Shown here piece by piece: positions 16,301-22,006 of a stretch of 22,006 nucleotides of DNA; the first letter of the stretch is position 1, and each line of letters begins with the position of its first letter. This stretch comes from CAZSNT01 sp964607765. Lineage in GTDB: Bacteria; Verrucomicrobiota; Lentisphaeria; Oligosphaerales; JABHEG01. The translations under genes and the position numbers were made by a program. The notes beneath the pieces are model-generated. The model saw nothing but the letters and a program-made list of their open reading frames with translations. It was not told the DNA's origin and searched no databases. The stretch covers positions 1-22,006 of the forward strand of contig CAZSNT010000166.1 in assembly GCA_964607765.1 (NCBI GenBank), in the 5' to 3' direction.

Positions 16301-16593
16301 TAGAGGTGAACACATCGGTCATTGATGTAGCCGCACGTGCACTGGCGCGTCCAGGCGCCATCCGTGAGCCGCCACGTTGCCTGTTGATGGCCGAGGCGCA
16401 GGACGAGGGTTGCGTCGGTCCAGTGCAGCTCCTCGATCCGTTCCTGTTCGAGGATTCGGTGGCAGTAGCGCCGAATGCCCTCAGAGAACAGGGCCTTGAT
16501 CTCGCCTTCCGCCGGCCAGGCTGCCAACCAAGGCGGCAGCGCATCGGGGAACTGAAATGGAAATTTGGGCATGATCGGGTTCGGCCTGTACAT
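13357..16593 (-). CDS. SNF2-family DNA helicase/ATPase with SWIM zinc finger
   Basis: A 1078-residue cytoplasmic protein. The N-terminus carries a SWIM zinc motif, CTCGYINDRCVH (Cys85, Cys87, Cys94, His96), likely for nucleic acid or protein binding. A basic Pro/Arg/Ala-rich linker and a long uncharacterised middle (about 170-600) follow. The C-terminal half is a complete SNF2 motor: DDMGLGKT (motif I, Lys647), LDEAQH (motif II, Asp754-Gln757), ALTGTPLENR (motif III), LVFSQFTSML (motif IV region) and HRIGQDKPV (motif VI, 1018-1026). Such enzymes move along double-stranded DNA and displace proteins such as RNA polymerase; phage-defence roles also exist but no partner genes are present. Start uncertain: ATG 16593 is used; GTG 16602 has AAGG nine bases upstream, and ATG 16572 is also possible. 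Confidence 0.9.
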   Translation of the reverse strand: MYRPNPIMPKFPFQFPDALPPWLAAWPAEGEIKALFSEGIRRYCHRILEQERIEELHWTDATLVLRLGHQQATWRLTDGAWTRQCTCGYINDRCVHLYAAARVLGEILHSRQAPPKRAPRGTPHAGRTLPRPARERRASRRAAAEPHPAQQPPVRIEVEADFHHDPLRVTLRFYLNEAGKRRLLRMQQLLNLAVRTKHEDRARSTWSRDDRNLLRWLAAQLPSGSAAVRQNLTVLKVPQKRFEYWTEHWADCPGRFIERSSQKALHADGKAGRLKIELTDQGEWVGVAAVIVTPRGRQFRVDEVFQMLASGKRDLVLDGEMLEFDSPLAWDTISEVFSRKARRMRREHVCEHLPNLLEGRLDIVDGPIVQRRKEPAPVVLRARPDGADVLLSVRVGSATLYPDSHAVAGKISAAGKQFVITTYDSPAIRTVRQFLRQLPTNNEPDGVSRLAGTVSNINRLVSEWQKLPAEIEREVAPDLAELLLRPAAIEPQLSVVDGKGHVDLGVDWSCGQHAVTDSELDAAVTAGSRVLRTRGGAWLQISPERLAKVREQLQAAGFDEQGRQRLFRPEAGALIGELTEALPELELPQSDRNVADRLRAPHEPTVELPTALRSVLRPYQMQGFEFLMDRCRYGLGPILADDMGLGKTLQVLALLTAHQQDGRLSAPTQRAPTGGKQQPSGALIICPASVVSVWLEQVEQFCPQLGCIAYAGPPEQRREILADGAWDMIVTNYAVARNDAQDLAQHHFRFVVLDEAQHIKNPESRIAQVVKQLRTDHALALTGTPLENRLLDLWSIMDFANPAFLGSQDEFVDGYERPQRRKDLSTRVAPVILRRTKEAVAPELPPRTEEVITVSMDEQQRAVYDAELLRAREVVREKGPIEILAALTRLRQICCDPRLVKNACPDARSTKVDTLLDMVQEIRDEGHSILVFSQFTSMLALIQKAMHDIPTLTITGDTPTPRRAELVREFNGSTDPQVFLLSLRAAGTGLTLTKADYVFIYDPWWNPAVERQAIDRTHRIGQDKPVFAYRLVTADTVEQNVLTLQREKAEMFDQVMSPTAEAAFPQSLTAADLQRLLT

Positions 16594-16763
16594 TGCGAGC
16601 ACGAAAAGCGACCTTGACACATTAGCCGCACGTTGCTGCGGCAGCAAGGGAAGCGGCCGACCCGATATGAAAAGATCCACCGTTTAATTCAACCACTTTG
16701 CTCCACACTTCGTTCAGTGCTTCGCCATACCCGTGGCTGTGTGACCGCGCAGCAGGCAAGTGC

Positions 16764-16785
16764 GTGGCGGAAGTAGGTGGCGGAA
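16764..16785. repeat. Short tandem-like repeat upstream of the bL12-like gene
   Basis: GTGGCGGAA occurs at 16764-16772 and again at 16777-16785 with a 13-bp period, and related AAGTG/CAAGT words continue to 16805. It occupies the leader of the small bL12-like gene. Nothing else was recognised in the 225-bp divergent spacer 16594-16818 apart from a locally AT-rich patch around 16670-16692. Confidence 0.3.
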
Positions 16786-16818
16786 CCAAGTGGTGCAAGT
16801 AAGTGCGAGGAGAACGCA

Positions 16819-17094
16819 ATGAGCGACGGCCCCGAGCGACAGTACCTTGACGACGTACCGCGAGAGATCCAGGATTTCCTGTACGCCGGGCAGAAGATCC
16901 AGGCGATCAAAGCTGCCCGGGAGAAGATGGGGTGGGGGTTGAAGGACGCCAAAGAGAGGATCGACGCGGTCCAGGCCCGAATGCGGGAGGCGTTTCCGGC
17001 TGCCATGCCCGCGGCACAGAGCGCTGGCTGCGGGACCGCCGTACTCGTTCTGTCAGTGGTTGTATGGTTTGTTCTGCGGGGCGTTGCGGGGTGA
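16819..17094 (+). CDS. Small membrane-tailed protein with ribosomal bL12 C-terminal-like domain
   Basis: A 91-residue protein. Residues about 26-55 (KIQAIKAAREKMGWGLKDAK, then ERIDAVQARM) closely resemble the helix-turn-helix of the ribosomal protein bL12 (L7/L12) C-terminal domain, where KI..IK.vRe.tglgLkeAKd is typical and binds translation factors. It lacks the N-terminal dimer domain and hinge of true bL12. After a short Ala/Pro linker there is a C-terminal membrane helix (TAVLVLSVVVWFVLRGVAG, 73-91), so the domain would be anchored on the cytoplasmic side of the membrane. The start at 16819 was chosen for GAGGAG at 16807-16812, six bases upstream. The next gene starts 13 bp after the stop, suggesting an operon. 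Small bL12-like proteins occur widely in bacteria with unknown function. Confidence 0.72.
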   Translation: MSDGPERQYLDDVPREIQDFLYAGQKIQAIKAAREKMGWGLKDAKERIDAVQARMREAFPAAMPAAQSAGCGTAVLVLSVVVWFVLRGVAG

Positions 17095-17107
17095 TGGAGG
17101 CGGTTGC

Positions 17108-18154
17108 ATGACAGAGGGCAGTCGCATCAGGATCGGTGTTGCGGGCTTGGGGCGGATCGGCTGGTCGTTCCACTGCAGGCACCTGGCGGCGCACGCGGAT
17201 TTCGAGTTGGTTGCCGCTGCGGACACGGCGGCAGACCGCCGGGCCGAGGCCGAGTCGACGTTCGGCTGCACAGCGTACTCGGATTTCGATGCCATGCTCG
17301 GGAGCGCGGGGCTGGATGCGGTTGTCATCGCCACTCCCACGCACCTGCACCGTGACATGGCGCTGGCAGCACTCCGTGCCGGTGTGCACGTGCTGCTGGA
17401 GAAACCCATGGCGGGCACGCATGCGGAGGCAGCGGAGATTGTTGAGCAGGCTGAGTCGAGCGGTTGCGTGCTGACCGTGTACCAGCCACACCGTCTGGAC
17501 GCGTATTTCCAGCACCTGCTTCGGCTGATCGATTCGGGGTGCATCGGTCGTGTCTTCGCAGTGCACCGCGGCGCGTTTCGTTACACGCGTCGGAACGATT
17601 GGCAGAGCCTGCAGCGCTTCGGCGGGGGCATGCTCAACAACTACGGGGCGCATTACCTGGACCAGGTTCTGCAGCTCATCGGCTACGACATCGAGCGTGT
17701 GTTCTGCGACTTGCAGCTGGTCGCATCGCTTGGCGATGCGGAGGACGTGGTCAAGGTGGTTGTGGAGACGGCGCGTGGCGTTGTGGGGGAGTTGACCATC
17801 AATCAGGCTTCCGTGATCGCTCCCTTCAAAATCCTCGTGTGGGGCGAACACGGTGCTATCTCTTACGTCGGCAACGAGCTGCATGTCCACAGCTTCGATC
17901 CGGACGCGCTTCCGAGCAAAGCACTCGATCCGAGTCTCTGCAGTGCGGACCGCCGCTACCCGTTGGACCGGGTCCACGTTGAGGAGCACGTTGTGCCTGT
18001 GAACTCCAGCTTCGCGATCGATGTGTTTGCGGACTTCGCACGCGCGGTCAGGACGGGGTCGGCACCGGCGGTTCCGGCACGGGAGACGCTGGCGTTGATG
18101 GCGGTGATGCAGCGGTGCCGTGAGAGCAGTGCCGGGATTGATGTGCTGAAGTAG
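17108..18154 (+). CDS. Gfo/Idh/MocA-family NAD(P)-dependent oxidoreductase
   Basis: A 348-residue cytoplasmic dehydrogenase of the glucose-fructose oxidoreductase/inositol dehydrogenase family, expected to oxidise or reduce a sugar, inositol or sugar-derived substrate. The N-terminal Rossmann fold shows IGVAGLGRIG (9-18), an acidic-ended strand ELVAAADT (33-40) and the family motif EKP (98-100) with Lys99. The C-terminal domain carries GGGMLNNYGAHYLDQ (172-186), with Asp185 and His182 in the usual catalytic region. The start at 17108 is supported by GGAGG (17096-17100) seven bases upstream; a longer frame from 17060 would overlap the previous gene. It follows the bL12-like gene by 13 bp and ends at a spacer carrying two hairpin repeats. 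Substrate cannot be deduced from sequence alone; this is one of the most expanded families in PVC bacteria. Confidence 0.9.
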   Translation: MTEGSRIRIGVAGLGRIGWSFHCRHLAAHADFELVAAADTAADRRAEAESTFGCTAYSDFDAMLGSAGLDAVVIATPTHLHRDMALAALRAGVHVLLEKPMAGTHAEAAEIVEQAESSGCVLTVYQPHRLDAYFQHLLRLIDSGCIGRVFAVHRGAFRYTRRNDWQSLQRFGGGMLNNYGAHYLDQVLQLIGYDIERVFCDLQLVASLGDAEDVVKVVVETARGVVGELTINQASVIAPFKILVWGEHGAISYVGNELHVHSFDPDALPSKALDPSLCSADRRYPLDRVHVEEHVVPVNSSFAIDVFADFARAVRTGSAPAVPARETLALMAVMQRCRESSAGIDVLK

Positions 18155-18181
18155 GACTGCGGATGCCGGAGAACGGCCCCC

Positions 18182-18200
18182 CCACGACGCGAGGTCGTGG
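18182..18200. repeat. Hairpin repeat, copy 1
   Basis: CCACGAC (18182-18188) and GTCGTGG (18194-18200) form a perfect 7-bp stem around the loop GCGAG. Two more G-C pairs can form below one mismatch. It lies 27 bp after the oxidoreductase gene. The 24-bp block 18184-18207 recurs at 18229-18252 with two differences. Confidence 0.6.
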
Positions 18201-18223
18201 AGGTCTCTGGGGCTGGGCGCGTT

Positions 18224-18248
18224 CCCCGACGACACGAGGTCGTGGGGG
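18224..18248. repeat. Hairpin repeat, copy 2
   Basis: ACGAC (18229-18233) pairs with GTCGT (18239-18243) around the loop ACGAG; beyond one G-G mismatch, CCCC (18224-18227) pairs with GGGG (18245-18248). The stem and the flanking GGTCTC are shared with copy 1, 45 bp upstream. It lies 24 bp from the dapB stop. The pair may end transcription from both sides, although neither has a T-tract. Confidence 0.6.
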
Positions 18249-18271
18249 TCTCCGAGCGGGGCGTGCGTGCG

Positions 18272-19087
18272 TCAGGGCTCGTCGCGCAGGCCGAGGACGT
18301 CCTGCATGTCATAGAGCCCGGGTGCGGCGTCTGCGAGGAACGTGACTGCTCGCACCGCGCCTTTGGCGAAGGTATCGCGACTGCTCGCTTTGTGCGTCAG
18401 CTCTACGCGTTCGCCCGGTCCGGCGAAGACCACGGTATGGTCTCCGACCACGTCCCCGCCCCGCACGGCATGTACTCCGATTTCGCGGCGCGGCCGTGCG
18501 CCGACGTCTCCGTGCCGGCCGTGCCGAGCGTGTTGCTCGTAGTCCATTTCCACGCTCTGCGCGAGGATTTCGGCCATGCGAACGGCCGTTCCGGACGGGG
18601 CGTCTTTTTTCTGGTTGTGGTGCATTTCCACCACTTCGATATCGTAGTCTTCGCCCAGGATCGGTGCGACTTTGCCGCACAGGTAGAACAGCAGGTTCAC
18701 GCCGACGCTCATGTTTGGCGCCACGACCAGGCGTGCGCCGGCATCAGCGATGCGGGCCAGTTCCGCGCGGTCCGCGGCGTCCAGTCCGGTGGTGCCGATG
18801 ACCATGGTCAGGCCTCTGCCGGTAACCAGGGGGGCGGCTGCCATCGTGCCGGCAGGACTGGAGAAATCGATGACCGCGTCCGCCTGATCGAGGAGCGGCT
18901 CGAGCGCCTCCGTGACGGAAACACCGCAGGGCGCCAGGCCGGCCAGCATGCCTGCGTCTTTACCGAGTGCAGGCGAGCCGGGGATTTCCGTTGCCCCTGC
19001 CAGTTCCAGGTCCGGGCTGGCGAGCACCTGCCTGACCAGCAACTGCCCCATGCGGCCCGCGGCACCGATGACGATGGTCCGGATCAC
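18272..19087 (-). CDS. dapB: 4-hydroxy-tetrahydrodipicolinate reductase
   Basis: A 271-residue cytoplasmic enzyme of lysine and diaminopimelate synthesis. It reduces the product of DapA with NAD(P)H, feeding peptidoglycan and protein synthesis. VIGAAGRMGQLL (6-17) is the dinucleotide-binding loop; IDFSSPAGT (73-81) and IGTTGL (97-102) line the cofactor site; EMHHNQKKDAPSGT (154-167) is the signature, with His156/His157 and Lys160 in the positions used for catalysis and SGT (165-167) binding substrate. Length is normal for the family. The start is GTG at 19087, with AAGGAGG seven bases upstream. Start and upstream stop overlap as GTGA, so translation is probably coupled to the protease gene. 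Last gene of the glyS operon. Confidence 0.95.
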   Translation of the reverse strand: MIRTIVIGAAGRMGQLLVRQVLASPDLELAGATEIPGSPALGKDAGMLAGLAPCGVSVTEALEPLLDQADAVIDFSSPAGTMAAAPLVTGRGLTMVIGTTGLDAADRAELARIADAGARLVVAPNMSVGVNLLFYLCGKVAPILGEDYDIEVVEMHHNQKKDAPSGTAVRMAEILAQSVEMDYEQHARHGRHGDVGARPRREIGVHAVRGGDVVGDHTVVFAGPGERVELTHKASSRDTFAKGAVRAVTFLADAAPGLYDMQDVLGLRDEP

Positions 19088-20499
19088 TTCCCGTCCTCCT
19101 TGTCGCTGCCCTGGTCAGCACCCGCGTCTTCGTCGTTCTCGCTCTTGTCCTCGTCCTCGCTCTGGTCCGGCTTCCCCGGAGAGTCGGCGTCTGCGACATC
19201 TTCGGCGGCGGCGCGCGGTTTGCGGAACTTGCCTTTGCGGGCGCGGCTGTAGACGTCGAAGCTCTTCAGTGTGTCGATCGCGCGTTGCAGCTGACGGTCC
19301 GTCTCCGGGTTCACGCGTTCGGCTTTCGGGCCGATCTGTTGCAGTTCGACCAGCTGCTGGAGTTCGTCTCTGGTGAGTGCCACTTCGATGTCGGGTTCGA
19401 TCCCGTGCTCGTGGATGACCTTCTTGCTCGGGGTGTAATACATGGACGTGGTCAGGCGCAGTGCGCTGCCGTCGGGCAGCTCGATTACGTTCTGCACGGA
19501 TCCCTTCCCGAATGTCTTCTCCCCGACCAGTACGGCGTAGCCCCAGTCCTGCAGGCATCCGGCCACGATTTCAGCGGCACTGGCGCTGCCCCGGTTGATG
19601 AGGATCGCGACGGGCTTGTCCGTGAAGACGCGCTCGCCGTGGGAGAGGAAGTCGCGTTTCTGTGACGGCTGCCTTCCGCGTGTTGAGACGACCAGGGTCT
19701 TGGGCGGCAGGAACAGGCTGCAGACATCCACGGCAGATTCCAGCAATCCGCCCGGGTTGTTGCGGAGATCGATGATCAGGGAGCTGATCTTGTCTTCGCC
19801 GAGTTCCTCGAGTGCCTCGCTCAATCTCTGAGCCGTTGGTTCGTTGAACTGCACGATGCGCACGTAGCCGATGCTGTCCCGGAGCACGCGCGTGTCTTTG
19901 ACGCTGACCAGGGGAATGAGGGCCCTCTCGACCGTGTAGTCCTTGATCTCTTTGGTTGCGGGGCGTCGGACTGTGATCACCACCGAACTGCCCGGCTCGC
20001 CTTTGAGGCGCTTGACGGCCTCGTGCATTTCCATGCCTTTGGTGGTTTCGCCGGCGATTTTGGTTATCTGGTCCCCGGCGAGCAAGCCCGCGCGGCTGCC
20101 GGGTGTGTCTTCGATGGGCGCCACAATAGTGAGGACTCCATCCTTCATCGTGACGATAATGCCAAGGCCGCCGAACTGGCCTTCGGTCGACTCCATCATG
20201 CCGTGGTACTCGTCCGGGTCCATGAAGCCGCTGAACGGATCCAGGGAGGACACCATGCCGCGCAGGGCGCCGTAGATGAGTTTGCGGAAGTCCACCTTGT
20301 CAGCGTCGACGTAGTTCTTGCGCAGCAGGTAGAGCACGCGCATCATGACGCTGACTTTTTCGAAGGCCTCCGCTTCGCCGCTCTGTTCGGCCTCGCGGGA
20401 ATAGACCCGGAGCCCGACGAGCAGGTTGACTGCGAGTACGCCGGCCAGCAGTCCCAGCCAGAGCCGTCTGTGCTTCATTTTCATTGCTCGGTCCGCCAT
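19084..20499 (-). CDS. S41-family C-terminal processing peptidase (CtpA-like)
   Basis: A 471-residue serine protease anchored by one N-terminal helix (about 13-31, LWLGLLAGVLAVNLLVGLR), with the enzyme outside the cytoplasm. A PDZ domain spans about 105-180 (GGLGIIVTMKDGVLTI...AGLLAGDQI) and recognises C-terminal tails of substrates. The catalytic part shows DLRNNPGG (244-251), NRGSASAAEIVAG (302-314) with nucleophile Ser307, and GEKTFGKGSVQ (326-336) with general base Lys332, so the Ser-Lys dyad is intact. After about residue 415 there is a basic stretch (RARKGKFRKPR) and then a strongly acidic Asp/Glu/Ser tail to the end, not needed for activity. The gene starts 12 bp after the glyS stop; no strong Shine-Dalgarno is seen at 20499, and ATGs at 20484 and 20478 are alternatives. 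It overlaps dapB by 4 bp. Confidence 0.93.
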   Translation of the reverse strand: MADRAMKMKHRRLWLGLLAGVLAVNLLVGLRVYSREAEQSGEAEAFEKVSVMMRVLYLLRKNYVDADKVDFRKLIYGALRGMVSSLDPFSGFMDPDEYHGMMESTEGQFGGLGIIVTMKDGVLTIVAPIEDTPGSRAGLLAGDQITKIAGETTKGMEMHEAVKRLKGEPGSSVVITVRRPATKEIKDYTVERALIPLVSVKDTRVLRDSIGYVRIVQFNEPTAQRLSEALEELGEDKISSLIIDLRNNPGGLLESAVDVCSLFLPPKTLVVSTRGRQPSQKRDFLSHGERVFTDKPVAILINRGSASAAEIVAGCLQDWGYAVLVGEKTFGKGSVQNVIELPDGSALRLTTSMYYTPSKKVIHEHGIEPDIEVALTRDELQQLVELQQIGPKAERVNPETDRQLQRAIDTLKSFDVYSRARKGKFRKPRAAAEDVADADSPGKPDQSEDEDKSENDEDAGADQGSDKEDGK

Positions 20500-20511
20500 G
20501 GTTGCGTCACA

Positions 20512-21849
20512 CTACAGGGCAGGCAGGATCTTGTCCGAGAGGTAGGCTGTGAGTTGGTCCATCGCGACGCGGTCCTGGGTCATGGCGTCGCGATCCCGGA
20601 CCGTGACGGCGTGGTCATCGAGCGAATCGAAGTCCACGGTGACACAGAACGGGGTACCGATTTCGTCCTGACGGCGATAGCGTTTCCCGATCGTGCCGCC
20701 CTGATCATACTCGGCACGGAAGAGGCGTTTCAGGTCCTTGTACACGGGTTGCGCCGTATCGGCGAGCTTCTTCATCAGCGGCAGCACGGCGACTTGCACC
20801 GGAGCCACGAGCGGGGACAGGGAGAGGAACACGCGTGTGTCCTGCTTCTTGCCTTCTTTCTTGGTCTCGGCCAGGTCCTCGTTGTAGCCGTTGGCGAGCA
20901 CGGCGAGGCAGATGCGGTCCAGGCCGCACGACGTCTCAACGACGGTCGGCACGTAGCGCTCGTTGCGTTGCTGGTCGAAGTAGCGCAGGTCCTTGCCGGC
21001 GAATTCCGAGTGCCGTCCCAGGTCCCACGTGCCGCGGTGGTGAACGCCCTCGATTTCGCCCCAGCCGAACGGGAACGCGAACTCGATATCGAGCGCGGCC
21101 TTCGCATAGTGTGCGAGCTTCTCGTGGTCGTAGATGCGGAGCTTGTCTTCGGGGAACCCGAGCAGGTCACGGTAGAACGACCAGCGCTGTTCGCGCCAGT
21201 ACTCGTACCACTCCATGGCATCCTCGTCACGGCAGAAGAACTCCATCTCCATCTGCACGAATTCGCGCGACCGAAAGGTGAAGAACCGTGGGTTGATCTC
21301 GTTACGGAACGCCTTGCCTGTCTGGGCAATGCCGAAGGGCAGTTTCTGGCGCGCCGTGATGCGAACCTGGTCGAAATCGACGAATATGGGCTGACAGGTT
21401 TCGGCGCGCAGATAGGCTGCGTGATCGTCGTCGAACACGGGGCCGACGAACGTCTTCATCATGAGGTTGAACTCGCGCGGCTCGGTCAGGTCCTTGGAGC
21501 CGCAGGCGGGGCATGTTCCAGCGTCCTCCATCTGATCGACCCGGAACCTCTTCTTGCACTCCATACAGTCGGTCATCAGGTCGCTGAACTGGTCCAGGTG
21601 CCCGGATGCGCGCCACACTTCCGGGTTGCAGATGATGGTCGAGTCCAGGCCCTCGACGTCCTGGCGGCCTTCCACCATGTACTTCCACCAGAGCTGTTCG
21701 ATGGCACGCCGCATGGTTACGCCGTAGGGGCCATAGTCCCAGAATCCATTGATTCCGCCGTAGATTTCAGAGCTCTGGAACACGAAGCCTCTGCGTTTGC
21801 ACAGGGCTACGATTCTTTCCATCGTGTCGTTTTGAGCAGTCTTTGCCAT
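20512..21849 (-). CDS. glyS: Glycyl-tRNA synthetase, alpha2 dimer type
   Basis: A 445-residue class II aminoacyl-tRNA synthetase that charges tRNA-Gly. It is the single-chain homodimeric form, not the alpha2beta2 form of Escherichia coli. GFWDYGPYGVTMRRAIEQLWW (in pieces, about 35-55) is motif 1, FRNEINPR with FTFRSREFVQMEMEFF is motif 2, and PTVVETSCGLDR is motif 3. A zinc-ribbon-like insertion carries Cys95, Cys98, Cys113 and Cys116. The C-terminal anticodon-binding domain begins near 345 (LAPVQVAVLPL-like block). Length is normal. The ATG at 21849 has GAGG seven bases upstream. First gene of an operon with the S41 protease and dapB. The symbol is used for the single-subunit enzyme, sometimes called glyQS. 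Confidence 0.95.
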   Translation of the reverse strand: MAKTAQNDTMERIVALCKRRGFVFQSSEIYGGINGFWDYGPYGVTMRRAIEQLWWKYMVEGRQDVEGLDSTIICNPEVWRASGHLDQFSDLMTDCMECKKRFRVDQMEDAGTCPACGSKDLTEPREFNLMMKTFVGPVFDDDHAAYLRAETCQPIFVDFDQVRITARQKLPFGIAQTGKAFRNEINPRFFTFRSREFVQMEMEFFCRDEDAMEWYEYWREQRWSFYRDLLGFPEDKLRIYDHEKLAHYAKAALDIEFAFPFGWGEIEGVHHRGTWDLGRHSEFAGKDLRYFDQQRNERYVPTVVETSCGLDRICLAVLANGYNEDLAETKKEGKKQDTRVFLSLSPLVAPVQVAVLPLMKKLADTAQPVYKDLKRLFRAEYDQGGTIGKRYRRQDEIGTPFCVTVDFDSLDDHAVTVRDRDAMTQDRVAMDQLTAYLSDKILPAL

Positions 21850-21915
21850 TACCGGACCTCGGGAACCACCGGGTTTGTGTCATTGGAACTTCGTCGACGC
21901 GTACGCGGAACCTAT

Positions 21916-21943
21916 AACATAGCACGGTTGGGGGGCAGGACAA
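21916..21943 (-). promoter_or_regulatory. Candidate promoter of the glyS operon
   Basis: On the minus strand TTGTCC (21943-21938), a 16-bp spacer and TATGTT (21921-21916) each match consensus in 4 of 6 bases. Transcription would begin near 21909, giving a leader of about 60 bases that contains the palindrome CGCGTACGCG (21898-21907). The leader is too short for a T-box riboswitch and no T-box sequence is seen. Confidence 0.4.
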
Positions 21944-21961
21944 TGGCCGAGTGCGGGTAAC

Positions 21962-22002
21962 GCCTCAGTTACGTGAGGCAGTATGCCGCTACCTGGCAGC
22001 GG
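21962..22002. repeat. Two small hairpins at the right edge
   Basis: GCCTCA (21962-21967) pairs perfectly with TGAGGC (21974-21979) around a 6-base loop. CCGCT (21986-21990) pairs with AGCGG (21998-22002). No T-tract follows either within the window. They may mark the 3' end of a gene outside the window; the sequence does not decide. Confidence 0.35.
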
Positions 22003-22006
22003 ACCT

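Noticed and set aside
13357..16593. SNF2 helicase as part of a DISARM or other anti-phage island
   Set aside because: No methylase, phospholipase D-like or DUF1998-type partner gene is adjacent; neighbours are a permease, a bL12-like protein and an oxidoreductase.
21850..21915. Possible T-box or other riboswitch in the glyS leader
   Set aside because: The predicted leader is about 60 bases, with no T-box consensus and no specifier stem.
20023..21960. 645-codon plus-strand frame opposite the protease and glyS
   Set aside because: It runs across two well-supported minus-strand genes and their spacer and has no recognisable motif.

Overview
The window is GC-rich bacterial DNA with long, tightly packed genes on both strands. 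It shows no rRNA, tRNA, CRISPR array or insertion sequence. The gene content points to a free-living heterotroph of the Planctomycetota-Verrucomicrobiota-Kiritimatiellota-Lentisphaerota (PVC) type. Supporting genes are two exported PQQ-like beta-propeller proteins (one with a degenerate methyltransferase-like N-terminus), a sialate O-acetylesterase, a Gfo/Idh/MocA oxidoreductase, an alpha2-type glycyl-tRNA synthetase and a SWIM-SNF2 helicase. This placement is inference from gene families, not from a marker alignment.

Layout. Positions 1-258 hold no gene, only a perfect 10-bp inverted repeat. Positions 259-946 (-) are a FitA/VapB-like antitoxin and a PIN-domain toxin that overlap by 20 bp. 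Their promoter is positioned so that transcription would start on the antitoxin ATG. Positions 1118-6115 (+) are a large exported beta-propeller protein and a sialate O-acetylesterase. A glycerophosphodiester phosphodiesterase (6122-6886, -) is divergent from a zinc polyol dehydrogenase (6970-8064, +). A possible two-helix small membrane protein and a repeat-rich convergent spacer follow.

Positions 8452-11297 (-) are a three-gene set: two single-pass, coiled-coil/helical proteins of no family I recognise, then a translationally coupled secreted beta-propeller. Divergent from it is an APC permease fused to a PTS EIIA domain (11523-13364, +). Its stop codon overlaps the end of a SWIM/SNF2 helicase (13357-16593, -). 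Positions 16819-18154 (+) are a tiny membrane-tailed protein with a ribosomal bL12 C-terminal-like domain and a Gfo/Idh/MocA oxidoreductase. A second convergent spacer with paired hairpin repeats separates them from an operon on the minus strand: glycyl-tRNA synthetase, S41 C-terminal processing protease, dapB (21849 down to 18272).

How the genes relate. The right-hand operon is housekeeping (translation, envelope proteolysis, lysine/diaminopimelate synthesis). The left and middle parts are accessory carbohydrate and envelope functions. The least explained parts are the bitopic-helical-protein pair with its propeller, the permease-EIIA fusion, the membrane-tailed bL12-like protein, and two different families of paired hairpin repeats, each placed between convergent genes.
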